Positions 36,483 to 47,463 of a DNA stretch of 64,000 nt are shown here, piece after piece. Under the pieces are notes generated by a model. That model saw nothing but the letters and a program-made list of their open reading frames with translations, had not been told where the DNA came from and made no database searches. How positions within the stretch are numbered: the first letter of the stretch is position 1; each line of letters starts with the position of its first letter. The stretch covers positions 1,364,001 to 1,428,000 of the forward strand of contig JAJSPD010000001.1 of the NCBI GenBank assembly GCA_021307315.1, read 5' to 3'. The position numbers and the translations under genes are program-made. The DNA is from Bisporella sp. PMI_857. Its lineage: Eukaryota; Ascomycota; Leotiomycetes; Helotiales; Helotiaceae.

Positions 36483-39400
36483 ATGTCATCCACAAGTGCT
36501 CCGCGTACACCAAACCCTCACAGCATTGCTTCAAGAGGGCCGTCCAAGGTGACTACTTCAACTTCATACCCCTCATATCAGAATTACTATGATACCTCTG
36601 CATCTCAGACTCTCTATGATCAGCGATCAAACACTGCACGTCCGGGCACTGCTCGATTAGGCACGGGCCGTAGGTCCAGAGCAGGGTCGATTATAGGAGG
36701 CGGAGAATCGCAACAAATCATTTGTGCAATAAACGAAGGTCGAGGCATCACGCCTACTGTTGGCTTAGCATTTGTGAATATATCCACTGGCGAAGCAGTG
36801 CTCAGCCAAATATGCGATAATCAGTTTTATGCACGAACCCTGAACAAACTACAAGTCTTTGATCCCTCGGAGATCCTCATTGTCTCAACATCTGGACCCC
36901 CGAACCCCAGGTCAAAGATGCATCAAATCATTGAGGAAAATGTCCTAGGTGCCAACATTATTACTATGGATCGTAGGTATTGGTCTGAGTCTGCTGGGCT
37001 CAACTATATCCAGCAGCTCGCTTTCGTCGAAGACTTGGAAGCTCTCAAGGTTGCTATCGAAGGAAACTACTTTGCGACTTGCTGTTTCTCTGCCGTGGGT
37101 TGCAAATACATGCTATTTTCTATCGTATTTCTGATCTGTTCTTTAGGTATTAAAGTATGTTGATCTGAGTCTTTCTCTAACCTTTGCATTTCATTCTCTT
37201 CGCATCAAGTATCAGCCTTCAGAAGGCTCTATGATGATCGATCTTTCTACTATTTATTCCTTGGAGCTTATTCAAAACTTGCGAAATGCTAAATCCAAGG
37301 ACTGCCTCTTCGGACTGATGAATGAGACACTAACGCCGATGGGATCACGGCTGCTAAGAAGTAGCATTCTCCAGCCCTCTACACAGCCAGACGTTCTAAA
37401 TCAACGATACGAGGCTCTTGAAGAGCTTACTAATACAGAGGATATGTTCATGCAAGTGAGACAAGGTCAGGTCCCGTAAGTGTTTTGGTGGATGGTGGTA
37501 TTGACAATGATTTAGCTCTTAGGTCATTTCCTGATATCGAAAAACTGCTCACCAGTGTATGTTCCCCTCCTATGATAATTTTGTTGTTTGTCTCTAATCA
37601 GCCCTAGTTGATCATTATTCCAGCCCAGCCTGACATTCGCCATTCTGAGCAGTCAGTCAATAACATACTTATGCTAAAAAGCTTTGCTCAGACCGTAAGC
37701 CCTCTTTTCGAGTCTCTCTCCAGTTGCCAGTCTGATCTTCTGGCAACCATCCGAGAGAACTGCCGTGCAGAAACTGTTGACCCAACTTTGCGGCTCATTA
37801 CAAAAGTTATCAACGAGGATGTAACTTATCAGAAGACACCATTAAATCTACGCAATCAGCGAACTTATGCTGTAAAGGTAGGCTTTGCTCTCATTCATTG
37901 TGAGGTACAATTTCTTGACAAAGTTGTAGTCTGGAGTCAGTGGTCTTCTCGATGTTGCTCGTCAGACATTTAAGGAAGCTACAGAAGATGTGCATCAGCA
38001 TGTTTCAGATATAAACCGTAAGCCAATCAATGGAGATTAGTCTACTGATTAATGAATTGTTAGAGCAACACGCCATGCATGCCGAGATCCGATATGATAG
38101 TTCACGCAGATATTGGCTGAGAATCTCTGAGGGCGACTTTGATAGACGCTCACTTCCAGATATACTTATCAATCAGTACCGAAAGAAGAGTTACATCGAA
38201 TGCCAAACTCTTGATCTCATGAAGCTAAATCAGAGAATCGAAGATTCTCATCAAGAAGTAGGTATTATATCTGACACGGGCTTTGCGTGAGAATCAAATG
38301 ATTAACTAGCATTCAGGTTGTTCTTATGAGTGATAAGACGATTCAAAAGTTACTTGATGATATCCGGGGTGAGATTCCAAGCTTGTTTCGTGTTTGTGAA
38401 AGTATCGCAATGCTAGATATGATTGCCGCATTTGGACAATTGGTAAGGATTCGGTCGGCCGTGTTTCATATCAATTCATCCTATCACATGCACAATTGAT
38501 CCCTAAACACATTGGTATTCCACTTCGCTGCATCTGGGAGCTCACTGACTTAATCAACTCTTTAGGTCACTAGCTGTGGTGAATACAAACGACCGGAGAT
38601 TACTGACTGCCTCGTCATTCAGTCCGGGTATCCTCTAGTTTCTCACCCCAATTGGAGAAAGTGCTGATATTGTGGTGCTTAAGTCGGCATCCTGTTCGAG
38701 ATAAAGTCCATAAAGAGAAATTTATACCCAATGACGTGTATGCAAGCCAGCAAAGTCGGTTCCAAATAGTAACGGGATGTAACATGAGCGGCAAAAGTAC
38801 ATACATCAGGTCGGTAGCGTTGATGACCGTGATGGCGCAAGTCGGTTGTTTCGTCCCAGCTAGTTACGCATCATTTCCCATGATCCATCAGCTATTCGCA
38901 CGCGTGTCTACGGATGACAGCATAGAAGCAAATATCTCGACATTTGCATCTGAGATGAGAGAGACAGCTTTTATACTTAGGTAAACCGCGCTCTTCCTGC
39001 CTTGTTCATTTCTGTTTCAAGGCTGACTATTAATCCAGAAATATTGATCAAAATAGTCTTGCGATCATTGACGAGCTTGGGCGGGGAACTAGTACTCGAG
39101 ATGGACTTGCAATTGCACTTAGCATTGCTGAAGCATTAGTTGACAGCAAAGCTTTGATATGGTTTGCAACCCATTTTCGAGAGCTCGGTATGTTATCAAC
39201 GCAACACTATATTCTTGGCTATCATTGCTTATACTAGTTTAGCACAAATTATGTCCCAAAAAATCGGCGTTGTCAACCTCCACCTCGAAGTTGACATGAG
39301 TGATGCAAAAAACATGACCATGTTTTACAAGATTAGTCAGGGCTGGGCTCAAGAAGAGCACTATGGGCTCGCCTTAGCTCGTGTTGTTGACTTGCCTCCG

Positions 39401-39721
39401 AAGGTCTTGGAGGTGGCCGAGACTGTCTCAAAAGCCCTTGCCGCTAAAATCGACGCCAAAAAGAAATCATCAAATGCAACAGCAGTAGCAAAGCGAAGAA
39501 AGCTAGTGCTTAGCTTGAAAGAAGCCCTGAAACACGCCGAAAGTAGTCCTATGGAAGGTAACGTTCTGCTTAGCTGGTTACGAAAGCTTCAGGATGAGTT
39601 TGTACGCCGCATGGACCAAATTGAGTGTAGTATTGCGGATCGTGAGAGCTATCAAGCTGATGAAAATGCTGATAATGAAGATTGCGAGTCACACGAGACT
39701 GAGGGAAGCGAAAATGCGTGA
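36483..39721 (+). CDS. MSH4: meiotic MutS homologue Msh4
   Basis: Eleven exons, 36483-37094, 37147-37475, 37523-37556, 37608-37877, 37930-38017, 38064-38257, 38317-38442, 38566-38627, 38684-38980, 39039-39187 and 39243-39721, join in phase to give 879 aa. After a Ser-rich start come the connector domain (TPTVGLAFVNISTGE), the lever and core domains (QPSEGSMMIDLSTIYSLEL, FGLMNETLTPMGSRLLR), and the ATPase with Walker A TGCNMSGKSTYIRS and Walker B LAIIDELGRGTSTRDG, then ATHFRELA. The mismatch-recognising N-terminal domain of Msh2/3/6 is absent, as in Msh4. With Msh5 it clamps recombination intermediates and promotes interference-dependent crossovers. Intact motifs suggest a functional meiotic pathway. 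Confidence 0.95.
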
Positions 39722-40768
39722 TGGATGCGAACGAGCCCTCTTTGCTATCAATTAAGCTGTGTAGTTATGTCCTCATAACTGATATCGCTGTGAAAAGTGG
39801 GCTGCGATAGTTATCTATTTCCACGGATATCACAATGTATCGAAATATAATATAGCTTAATCGCAAATATGTATATTAGTTATGAACCTCTTCATTGTTG
39901 CACAGAGTGCGGAGGTAAAACTGCACTACTGCTGATCATATAACAATATATCACACATCCCGAAGGATCCAAAATTTCCTATAGAAAAGATAGCATCAGA
40001 AGAATAGACATAGACGATTTCTAATCTTACAGAAATTCATGCTCGCTGTAGTATGAACCATCCACCATAAAAACATGTCCAAGGGCAGTGTCTGGCTGTG
40101 GACTGCTTCTACCATTGCACTCACAAAATCTAGATATATCATCACGAACATCGTTGTTGTCCTTCTCCGCACCAAGGTCGAGCTTGGGACAAAATCTGTT
40201 GGGCTATCTGTGATACCCCACCTCTTGACACGCATGCGACGATGATAAAGGAGATACATCGAGCACAAGGTCTGAGCCACAAGATTCGAGACACGTATCG
40301 ATATGTTAACTGTCTCCAGGCCAATTCAAAATAGCCAGGACTTGAGGTGTGCATTGGAGGGTGTTGAATGTGGGTGGTAGGAGACGAAGCTCACGGTGAG
40401 TAGACTGCGGTGCATAAGTTCGACTTGTTTAGGAGGCGGCCTGTGCATAAGGTTGAGTGGAAGAAGAAGGCTGGGAGATACCGGAAGAGGCATGCTACTT
40501 CGAAAATGGATGGTGGTAGAGGTAGTGGGTATGTTTAATGAGTAATATAGCACGGCTGCTTTAGAAGAACTTCTGGGCGATACAAACTATGATGCTACAA
40601 CATGTTACTTTTCTAAACATGTGTTATTCAGTTCATGCTTCACCACTGCTATAGAACCTGGTCTGTGGGCCAGCGAGTTGACAGGTAAGCCGTAACTCTC
40701 ACCTCTCCCAATGACACCGTTCTTTAATGGTGCAATATATCATCCACTGAATGCATTCCTAACACAAC
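39722..40768. other. intergenic, with a coding-like fragment
   Basis: This contains the 3' flank of MSH4 and, on the minus strand, a stretch that looks protein-coding (40027-40200, listed separately). The interval 40200-40768 has several short frames but no model could be assembled. Confidence 0.4.
40027..40200 (-). other. coding-like fragment, unassigned
   Basis: Read on the minus strand, one frame gives a well-mixed acidic sequence (segments LDLGAEKDNNDVRDD, FCECNGRSS, GHVFMVDGSYYSEHEFL) that ends in TAA at 40029-40027. An acceptor-like CCCAACAG precedes it. No phase-matched upstream exon and no family were recognised, so it may be a last exon, a gene relic or chance. Confidence 0.3.
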
Positions 40769-42073
40769 CTATGAAAGACGCTCAAGAAGATCGTTATACA
40801 GATCCTCGCGTTCGGAAATCTGTCCACCATCCGAGCCGTCACCTATCTTGTCGCCTACAGCACCACTGTTCCTTATCTCGTCATCCGCCTCAAATTCTTT
40901 ATTCTCTTCGGCACTGCCCTGAAAATAAGCTTGAACAAGGAGTCTAACATAATTCCTCGTCCTCAAAGGACTGATATTTTTGCCGTTCCGACGAATGATT
41001 GCATTGTGCTGGTCCTCGGCTCTCGCAAAACTGATGCGGACAAACTCCTCCGGGAGCTCATGCCGAGTCATTAAAGCTTCACGATGCGTTGCAGAGAACT
41101 GAGATGCCCACTCAAAGCGCACAGGACTGAATTGCGCAAAAATTTGCTTGACCTTGAGGATATACCTAGTTAGCTCCTTATAGCATAAGAGTGCAATTCG
41201 AGGTGGCTTCAAAAAAAAAAAGGTGATGGCTCACCTCAACAGAGCCTTCTCTGTACCTTCCGCCGTATCCAGATACTAATACGGCGTAGTAGGGTTCAAA
41301 GCCATCTTCAAAAGCTGCTTCGTCTATTGCCTTAGAATTGAGCACCCTTTCCTCGAGATGTCTGATAGCCTTGGCTCTTGCTCGTTCGTCGTGAACATAT
41401 ATACAGTGTTGGCCTTTCCTGCAGACATGCCCCCCGCAAAAGTATATACATTTCTTTACTTTTCGCGATCTGGCTACTTCTCCACTGTTTAAATCTGCAC
41501 TGATGTCGACTTCTGAGCCTTGCATGCCAGCTTGTTGAGCCTCAGCCTTTCCCTACATGAGTTAAGAGACGCTCATAAATGCAAGCTGAACTATAGACTT
41601 GCCTTGCTCCTCCATTTGCAGTTACGTTTATTCTTCTTAGTGATCGTGTCGGGCTCTGGTGAGCCTTTGGGCTGCTTTGATTTCTTCTGACCCATTTGCT
41701 CTTGAAGATTGAGAGATACTCCACCGTCACCCGCGCTTGCCTCGCCTTGCTCTTCGACGTCCATGTTGATTTCGTGGCTTGGTGTCAGCGGATTGTGTAA
41801 TCTTACATGATCGAGATCGCTACGAACCGTAGAAATTATGTTAAGAGTAGAAAGAGGGGTTCGGAAGGGTGTATAAGGAGCACCTGGGAGAAAAGCAGCG
41901 TTAGTCCTGCCCCACGAGGAGGTTGGAGACGTGATTGGCTCGCTTCGGAATAGGGGTAATATGGGGCAGATACTTTGGCAAGGCGGTGATATTCTGCTGT
42001 ACAAGCTACTTATAGGAGTAAATGGTTTTTGTATTTGTTCAAGTCCAAAGGCAGAGAAGCTCTCAATAACCAT
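40769..42073 (-). CDS. CCCH zinc-finger protein of unknown role
   Basis: Model: exons 42073-41603, 41552-41235 and 41152-40769, 390 aa. The first intron (41602-41553) uses a GC donor in the classic context AAG|GCAAGT. The second has two phase-compatible acceptors; exon 3 may instead begin at 41176, adding eight residues. Residues about 192-211 read C-IYFCGGHV-C-RKGQH-C-IYV-H, exactly C-X8-C-X5-C-X3-H, the TIS11-type zinc finger that usually binds RNA. The rest is charged, with a Lys-rich stretch before the finger and a helical region after it (FSPVRFEWASQFSATHRE). The start is uncertain: the frame is open from an ATG at 42073, but an internal ATG at 41764 gives a shorter protein and a longer gap to the aminotransferase gene. 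Confidence 0.65.
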
Positions 42074-42160
42074 TCATATTTTTGGAGCTCGAAAATGGTA
42101 CAGGTAGGAATGTACAGGAACTAATCAGTAATTCTTTCTATTCTCATTGATCGGTTTAAT

Positions 42161-43397
42161 TTATGGTAATTGGCCCACATTTCCTCCGGTTACGCCGTTT
42201 GATTCCGCGCTTGTATATTTTTTTAAGTCAGCTCCCTCAACTTTGCTGTTCCAACCAAAAGTGTCCTCAATTTTTCCTTGTTGAATGCCTTTCAGTGTCG
42301 TCAGAAGTTTGATGCAGATTGGGCCAGGTTCATCGGAGTCGGCTGCAATGTAAGAGATTGTATCTCCGCTAGACTTTCGCGTGATTGATTTTATAGGAAC
42401 AAGAGCTGCGGCAGTGCCAGCGGCGAAAACCTCAGCGAAGGACGGAAGTTCCTCGTATTTAATCTGTGGCATTTGTTAGTATAGTTATTGGTAAAAGCTA
42501 GTTCAAAAGTGTGCTTGCCGATCGTTTCTCCGTCTTCCACCCAAAACTTTTTGCAATCTCCAGAACAGAGTCTGAGGTGACGCTGTCAATCACGCACTTG
42601 CTATCTGGGACTGCCAAGGTAATATTCTCTCCATCCTTCTTCACACCAATAAACCCACTTGTAGAGAACTCATCAATCTCGCTTCTTGTCTTGGAATCCA
42701 AGTGTAACGTGATGCCATATCCTTCTTTTCCAGCTCTCTCACTATGCCGCAGAACAGGAGCATAGTTTCCTCCGACTTTCGCGCTTCCAGTTCCATCTGG
42801 GGCAGATCGATCAAAGTCCTCCAGAATCAGAGCCTTAACGGGATGCACACCATGATACACCCCCACAGGCAAAACGTATACGCAGAATGTGTATTCCTCA
42901 GGTGGGTTCAATCCCAATTGGGCGCTCGATCCGAAGACAAGTGGTCGGATATACATTGCTGCTCCCGTCTCATGTGGAGGAACGTAGGCTGCATTTAAGC
43001 TCACGGCGGTGTGCACGGCTTCTAGGAACAACTCCTCAGGCACTGGAGGGATAGAGATGAAAGAGGAAGAGTATGCGAAGCGTCCAGCATTCTTCTTTGG
43101 TCGGAATATGTTGATGGTGTTATCTGGGCTTCGGAAAGCTTTCATGCCCTCGTAGGCTTGCTGGCCATAGTTCAAGGCGGGTGCCATGCCATGGAGTCGT
43201 AGGTAAGGATCCGTCACAAAGGTCGGGGAAGTCCATTTGCCAGTCTTCACACTGTAGTGAGACTCAATGTGGCCATTCACTGACCAAAATTAGTCATGGC
43301 GGGGCATGGAGGGGTTAATGCAACTACTACCTTCACGCACTTTAAAGCCTATGTTAGACCAGTCAATGGTGTTTACTGGAGACGGAGGAAATGCCAT
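42161..43397 (-). CDS. branched-chain amino acid aminotransferase
   Basis: Three exons, 43397-43331, 43279-42519 and 42463-42161, give 376 aa. The second intron (42518-42464) has a GC donor (TCG|GCAAGC), an ideal TACTAAC branch and a CACAG acceptor; splicing restores [20 protein letters not shown]. Class IV PLP-enzyme motifs are clear: [25 protein letters not shown], and [11 protein letters not shown] with the PLP-binding Lys. It interconverts Leu, Ile and Val with their 2-oxo acids using glutamate/2-oxoglutarate. No clear mitochondrial presequence is visible (start [18 protein letters not shown]), so it is probably the cytosolic or a dually placed form; which paralogue it is cannot be told from this window. 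Confidence 0.93.
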
Positions 43398-43922
43398 GGT
43401 GAACTTGAACTGTAGGGAAGCTATAATTCAGGGTGAAATCGAGCAGAATTGAAGAAATAAGGAATCCAAGAAGGGTTAATAAAGAGTTTGGAAGACATGT
43501 CTGTCAGCACCTTAACCCATATTTTTTGGGGTGGCTAGTGCCGACTTTCGGAGACAAACCACTGACTTGATGCATGCAAGGGCGCGGGGCCGGAGGGTGT
43601 AAGGCTAAACTTCAGCCTCATCATACAATATGGTATGCCCCACCCCTGCATTGCCAAGACAAAAGACATTCAGGCTGCGAGGCAGAGAGGACAGAGAAGA
43701 CAGCATAACGAGCAGAGTAGGCTGTGTAAGCAGGCAAATCAGATCATTGCCAATATCTATCTATTTCTTTGAACCCCTTCTGCTCCTCCTTAATAGGGCA
43801 CAACAACATCTGACCTTGACTATCACCGCCATCTCCACATCTCAAAAGCTAAAGATATGATCTAAAACCTGCATAACCTCAGATGAAGGCTTTCCTTGCC
43901 ATCCAAGTCGCCCGTATTCTCC
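43398..43922. other. divergent intergenic region between the aminotransferase and ERV2
   Basis: About 525 bp, 5' to both flanking genes. It contains a short upstream reading frame before ERV2, listed separately, and no other recognisable gene. Confidence 0.5.
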
Positions 43923-43972
43923 ATGTTCTCCCCGGCTCGTCGAGGTCATTCGGTCCTGCCGACGACGAATAA
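43883..43972 (+). promoter_or_regulatory. upstream ORF overlapping the ERV2 start
   Basis: An ATG at 43883 opens 29 codons ending in TAA at 43970-43972, out of frame with ERV2 (ATG at 43923) and overlapping its start. If it is in the transcript, it would reduce ERV2 translation. The transcription start is unknown, so this is a possibility only. Confidence 0.35.
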
Positions 43973-44645
43973 ACGATCAATCCGAATCCGCACTCCAGAT
44001 CCACGCAATAATGCCTCCAAGTTGAGGATGCCGCGACGTGTTGTGGTTGCTACTGCTGTCGTCCTTGTATTTCTAACTTTCTCATTCTTCCTCACATTTC
44101 ACGGACACGCTAGCGACGAAAATGGATTCACCCCTATAGCACAAGAGCAAATTGTCCTCGATGATGGCATTCTCAAAGGTGCAGCGACTGCAGCGAAGTT
44201 AGAGAATGCTACTTTAAAGTTTGTTTTCCTGCCATGGTCTAAGGAGAGATGCTGACTATATCGTAGAGCGGAGCTGGGCAACGCCGCCTGGAAAGTACTG
44301 CACACGACAATGGCCAAATTTCCAGACAAGCCTACAGAGGATGATAGTCAAGCATTGAAATCCTACATATATCTCTTCGCACGATTATATCCTTGCGGCG
44401 ACTGCGCTCGGCATTTCCAGAAAATACTAGCCAAGTTTCCTCCTCAGGTTGCGACTAGGAGTACAGCTGCGGCATGGGCTTGTCATGTTCACAACGAGGT
44501 GAATACAAGGTTGAAGAAGCCACTTTTCGATTGCAGCAAGATTGGCGATTTCTATGATTGCGGTTGCGCAGAGGATGGTACGAAAGATAAACATGGATTC
44601 AAGCAACTTGAGCTGGAGAAAGAAGGATTGACTCGAGGTGGATAA
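43923..44645 (+). CDS. ERV2: ER FAD-dependent thiol oxidase of the Erv1/ALR family
   Basis: Two exons, 43923-44218 and 44267-44645, join in phase to give 224 aa. The first in-frame ATG was used as start; in-frame codons upstream lack ATG. A basic N-terminal tail is followed by a membrane segment (VVVATAVVLVFLTFSFFLTF, about residues 40-60), giving a type II protein facing the ER lumen. The ERV/ALR domain has LGNAAWKVLHTTMAKFPD, the redox pair in YPCGDCARHF (Cys near 142 and 145), the HNEVN FAD-binding motif, and a Cys-rich end (CSKIGDFYDCGC) that includes the shuttle disulfide. It passes electrons from protein thiols to oxygen, making disulfides for protein disulfide isomerase. The presence of a membrane anchor and luminal tail favours Erv2 over mitochondrial Erv1. 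Confidence 0.92.
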
Positions 44646-45072
44646 AGAAACAGTTAAACGTTAGGCATTGTAAAAATATTGCATGGAGGGATCTGGAAGG
44701 CGTATTTGGAGCGTGTACATAGCCTTAGGAGGCTCTAACATAACCTCGGAGTTTGGGTGCAGCATCATAGTTTGTATATACCATCTGGCATCGCCTTCAT
44801 CGCACATTGTCTGAACACATACTGCTTTTTAATTGTCAAAGGATTCTACAATGAGATGAATTGATAAAATTATGGTTTAGTTGCAAAGGTCCCAATCTAT
44901 AGCCTCCAGGGGCACGTGATATTCTCTTGGCAGACCTCGCGCTTGACGCGAGGCCAGAGCTGCCTGTAGCTTTCAACTTACACCTCGACAAATCCCGACC
45001 TTTATTTGATTGTCCATTGCCTGGTAACTTTAAAAGCAATTTGAAGTCACAGATATACCTCGACCCGTCAAC
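44646..45072. other. intergenic
   Basis: About 430 bp between ERV2 and the proteasome beta1 gene, both on the plus strand. Nothing else recognised. Confidence 0.5.
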
Positions 45073-46015
45073 ATGGACTTTGGAAGATCAGGGATGCTGA
45101 ATGAAGGTACTATGGAAGAGCTTTGTTTCCATCAATAAAATAGCTGACCATAGCTCCTATTAGATGGTATCCACGTCGACATGGATCGTCTTAAGAAGGG
45201 AGAGGTCAAGTAAGAAGTCTCTCGCATTTATAAGGCCATCACTAAATTCTTAATAGCTTGGGAACATCAATGTGGGACTCTACTCACCCTGCATTAACGG
45301 ACGGTAGTTAACATAGAATAGCATGGCAATCAATTTCAAGGACGGGGTTATTTTAGGTTGGTAGGACTTGAGAGTATGCGTGGACTTGCATGCTAATAGC
45401 AATGTTCAGGTGCGGACAGTAGAACTACGACCGGCGCATACATTGCCAATAGAGTTACGGACAAGCTCACGCAAGTCCACGATACTATTTGGTGCTGTCG
45501 ATCAGGGTCTGCAGCGGATACACAGGCAGTTGCGGATATTGTTCACTATCAACTCGGAATGTATGGAATCCAAAACGGCAGACAACCTACCACTCAGACG
45601 GCAGCTGCAATGTTCCAGGAGCTATGCTATGAGAACAAGGACAGACTCAGGTATGGTCGACCAAGTATTACAGATACATAATGCTGATCATGACAGTGCG
45701 GGTTTAATTATTGCTGGCTGGGATGAGCGCCACGGAGGACAGGTATATTCGATACCACTGGGAGGATCGTTACACAAGCAGGCATATGCCATTGGAGGAT
45801 CAGGATCAACATACATCTACGGATACTGCGATGCCAACTGGAAGGAAGGGATGGATGAGCAAGAGGCCGTCAACTTTGTCAAGGGAGCGTTACAAGAGGC
45901 GATCAAGTGGGATGGAAGCTCAGGAGGCGTTATCAGAATGGTGGTTTTGACGAAGAAAGGCGCAGATAGGCATTTGTATCTGCCAGACACAAACTACGCC
46001 GTCCGCCACGAATAG
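45073..46015 (+). CDS. PRE3: 20S proteasome subunit beta1 (caspase-like activity)
   Basis: Six exons, 45073-45106, 45164-45209, 45257-45271, 45322-45356, 45410-45650 and 45697-46015, join in phase to give 229 aa. The short propeptide ends in KKGEVNLG, and the mature chain starts at the Thr of LG|TSIMAINF, the N-terminal nucleophile. [20 protein letters not shown] follows, with the active-site Asp and the Lys that lowers the Thr pKa, and [20 protein letters not shown] and [12 protein letters not shown] are standard beta-subunit motifs. This subunit cuts after acidic residues inside the 20S core. The third exon is only 15 nt and carries the codon of the catalytic Thr. Confidence 0.95.
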
Positions 46016-47463
46016 ATATAGACGGGAGGATAATTATGTACAATAGACAATGAACATCCGTGGCATGGTGTTTGATTCTCCATGATTTTTCGCATTCTTG
46101 CAGGAGCGGTCAAGAACGACAGCGGCGGTGAGACCAAATGGCATTCATCCCACGCCCCATGAAATAACCATGGTGCGAGTCAAGAAAAGGAATTACGGAC
46201 AGCTCACCGGTCTCAAACAGTAATCACATCCTGGCTCTACTATGTCGAGTCGCCGATGTGGTACATGAGTAGGACAAACTTGCTGATGTTGTGAATCGGA
46301 AGACTGGTCCTTGGGTTTTGCTCACGGCCCCATTGCTGGCTGTTGCACCATAGCGAGAGCCTCGTGTCAGCCTCCCTTGATCCCGTTGGATGAAACTCCA
46401 ATCCCATTCTGCCAAAATCGCGTGCTGCCTTCAATGCCTATTCGTAGATGTTGAGTCAACATCAGGAATAGTGTAAATTCTAATCTGCAATCCGAATTCA
46501 ATTGTGACTCGAGCGCGGGAGCAAAAAAGATACTAGAACCAGTGCTCTCCCCCCTTGCCTAATTATAATGGCGTTACTTGTAGATCAAATTATCATAGAC
46601 CAAGTTGAACAGGATAGCTAAATGTAAGCCGTCGTAATTATATTCATTTTTCTGGCAGTCAATTCGTCGAATTTGCCAGATCGAATTATGATCCACCGCG
46701 GGTTTTGCCATCCTCCCGTCATCTCCCCCATGCGCCTTCATCTGGTTGGATTAGACCAAAAGTCTCGCACCCAGTGACGAACTTCCTTCCGAGCTGCCCA
46801 ACCTAAGATACCGCAACTTATCACAACACCACCCTCTGATTGATTTATACGCGATAACGACCACCACCATCATAAGTCACTCGATTTGACTATATGGAAC
46901 ACGAGCACAAAGAGCCTCACTATATCGTTCCATTTAGAGACCATTCATTCAAATGCTGCAGGTAAGCAAGGTATTTCTTGTTCGTCAAGTGGAGTGGTAG
47001 GTACTGTATGCACTCTGGCTCTTGCACCCCCACGACTACCTATCCTTAAGGGCGTCCATCTACGTTATGGGATATCATTCCACCTCCAACATTCATTATA
47101 AATTCACGCTTGAATTTGCATGATTCGTGAGTTGGTGGCGTAGACATGAAAGTGCCATTCTATCGCAGCTTGCGGTCAAGTGAATGTTCCTGCCAGACTT
47201 CCGGATGGTTTCGCGCACGCCGTTACAATATCTTGTTGTGGCAACCTGGAGTGAACCTACCCTTCGCCTTCGCACGCTTCGAACGCGCCCAAACGAGCAA
47301 TCAAAACAAAAGCCTCCTGATAATCTTGCTCGTCAATTTTCGATCTGTCATCTCGTCTTGTCTTTTGCTCTGCTTGACTTCACAAACAATCAACGTTTCG
47401 TCGCATACATGACTAACAAGATAAAACAGCATCGTCCACGATCAACATTCTTGTTAGGCTGAG
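46016..47463. other. long intergenic, nothing assigned
   Basis: About 1.45 kb. Minus-strand frames at 46224-46434 lack an ATG and a family. Frames at 46886-47462 on the plus strand are in the 5' flank of the cyclin gene and show no conserved protein. The long leader would suit regulated expression of the cyclin, but no element is identified. Confidence 0.45.

Noticed and set aside
46224..46434. Minus-strand frames in the gap before the cyclin gene
   Set aside because: No ATG start, no splice partner and no family.
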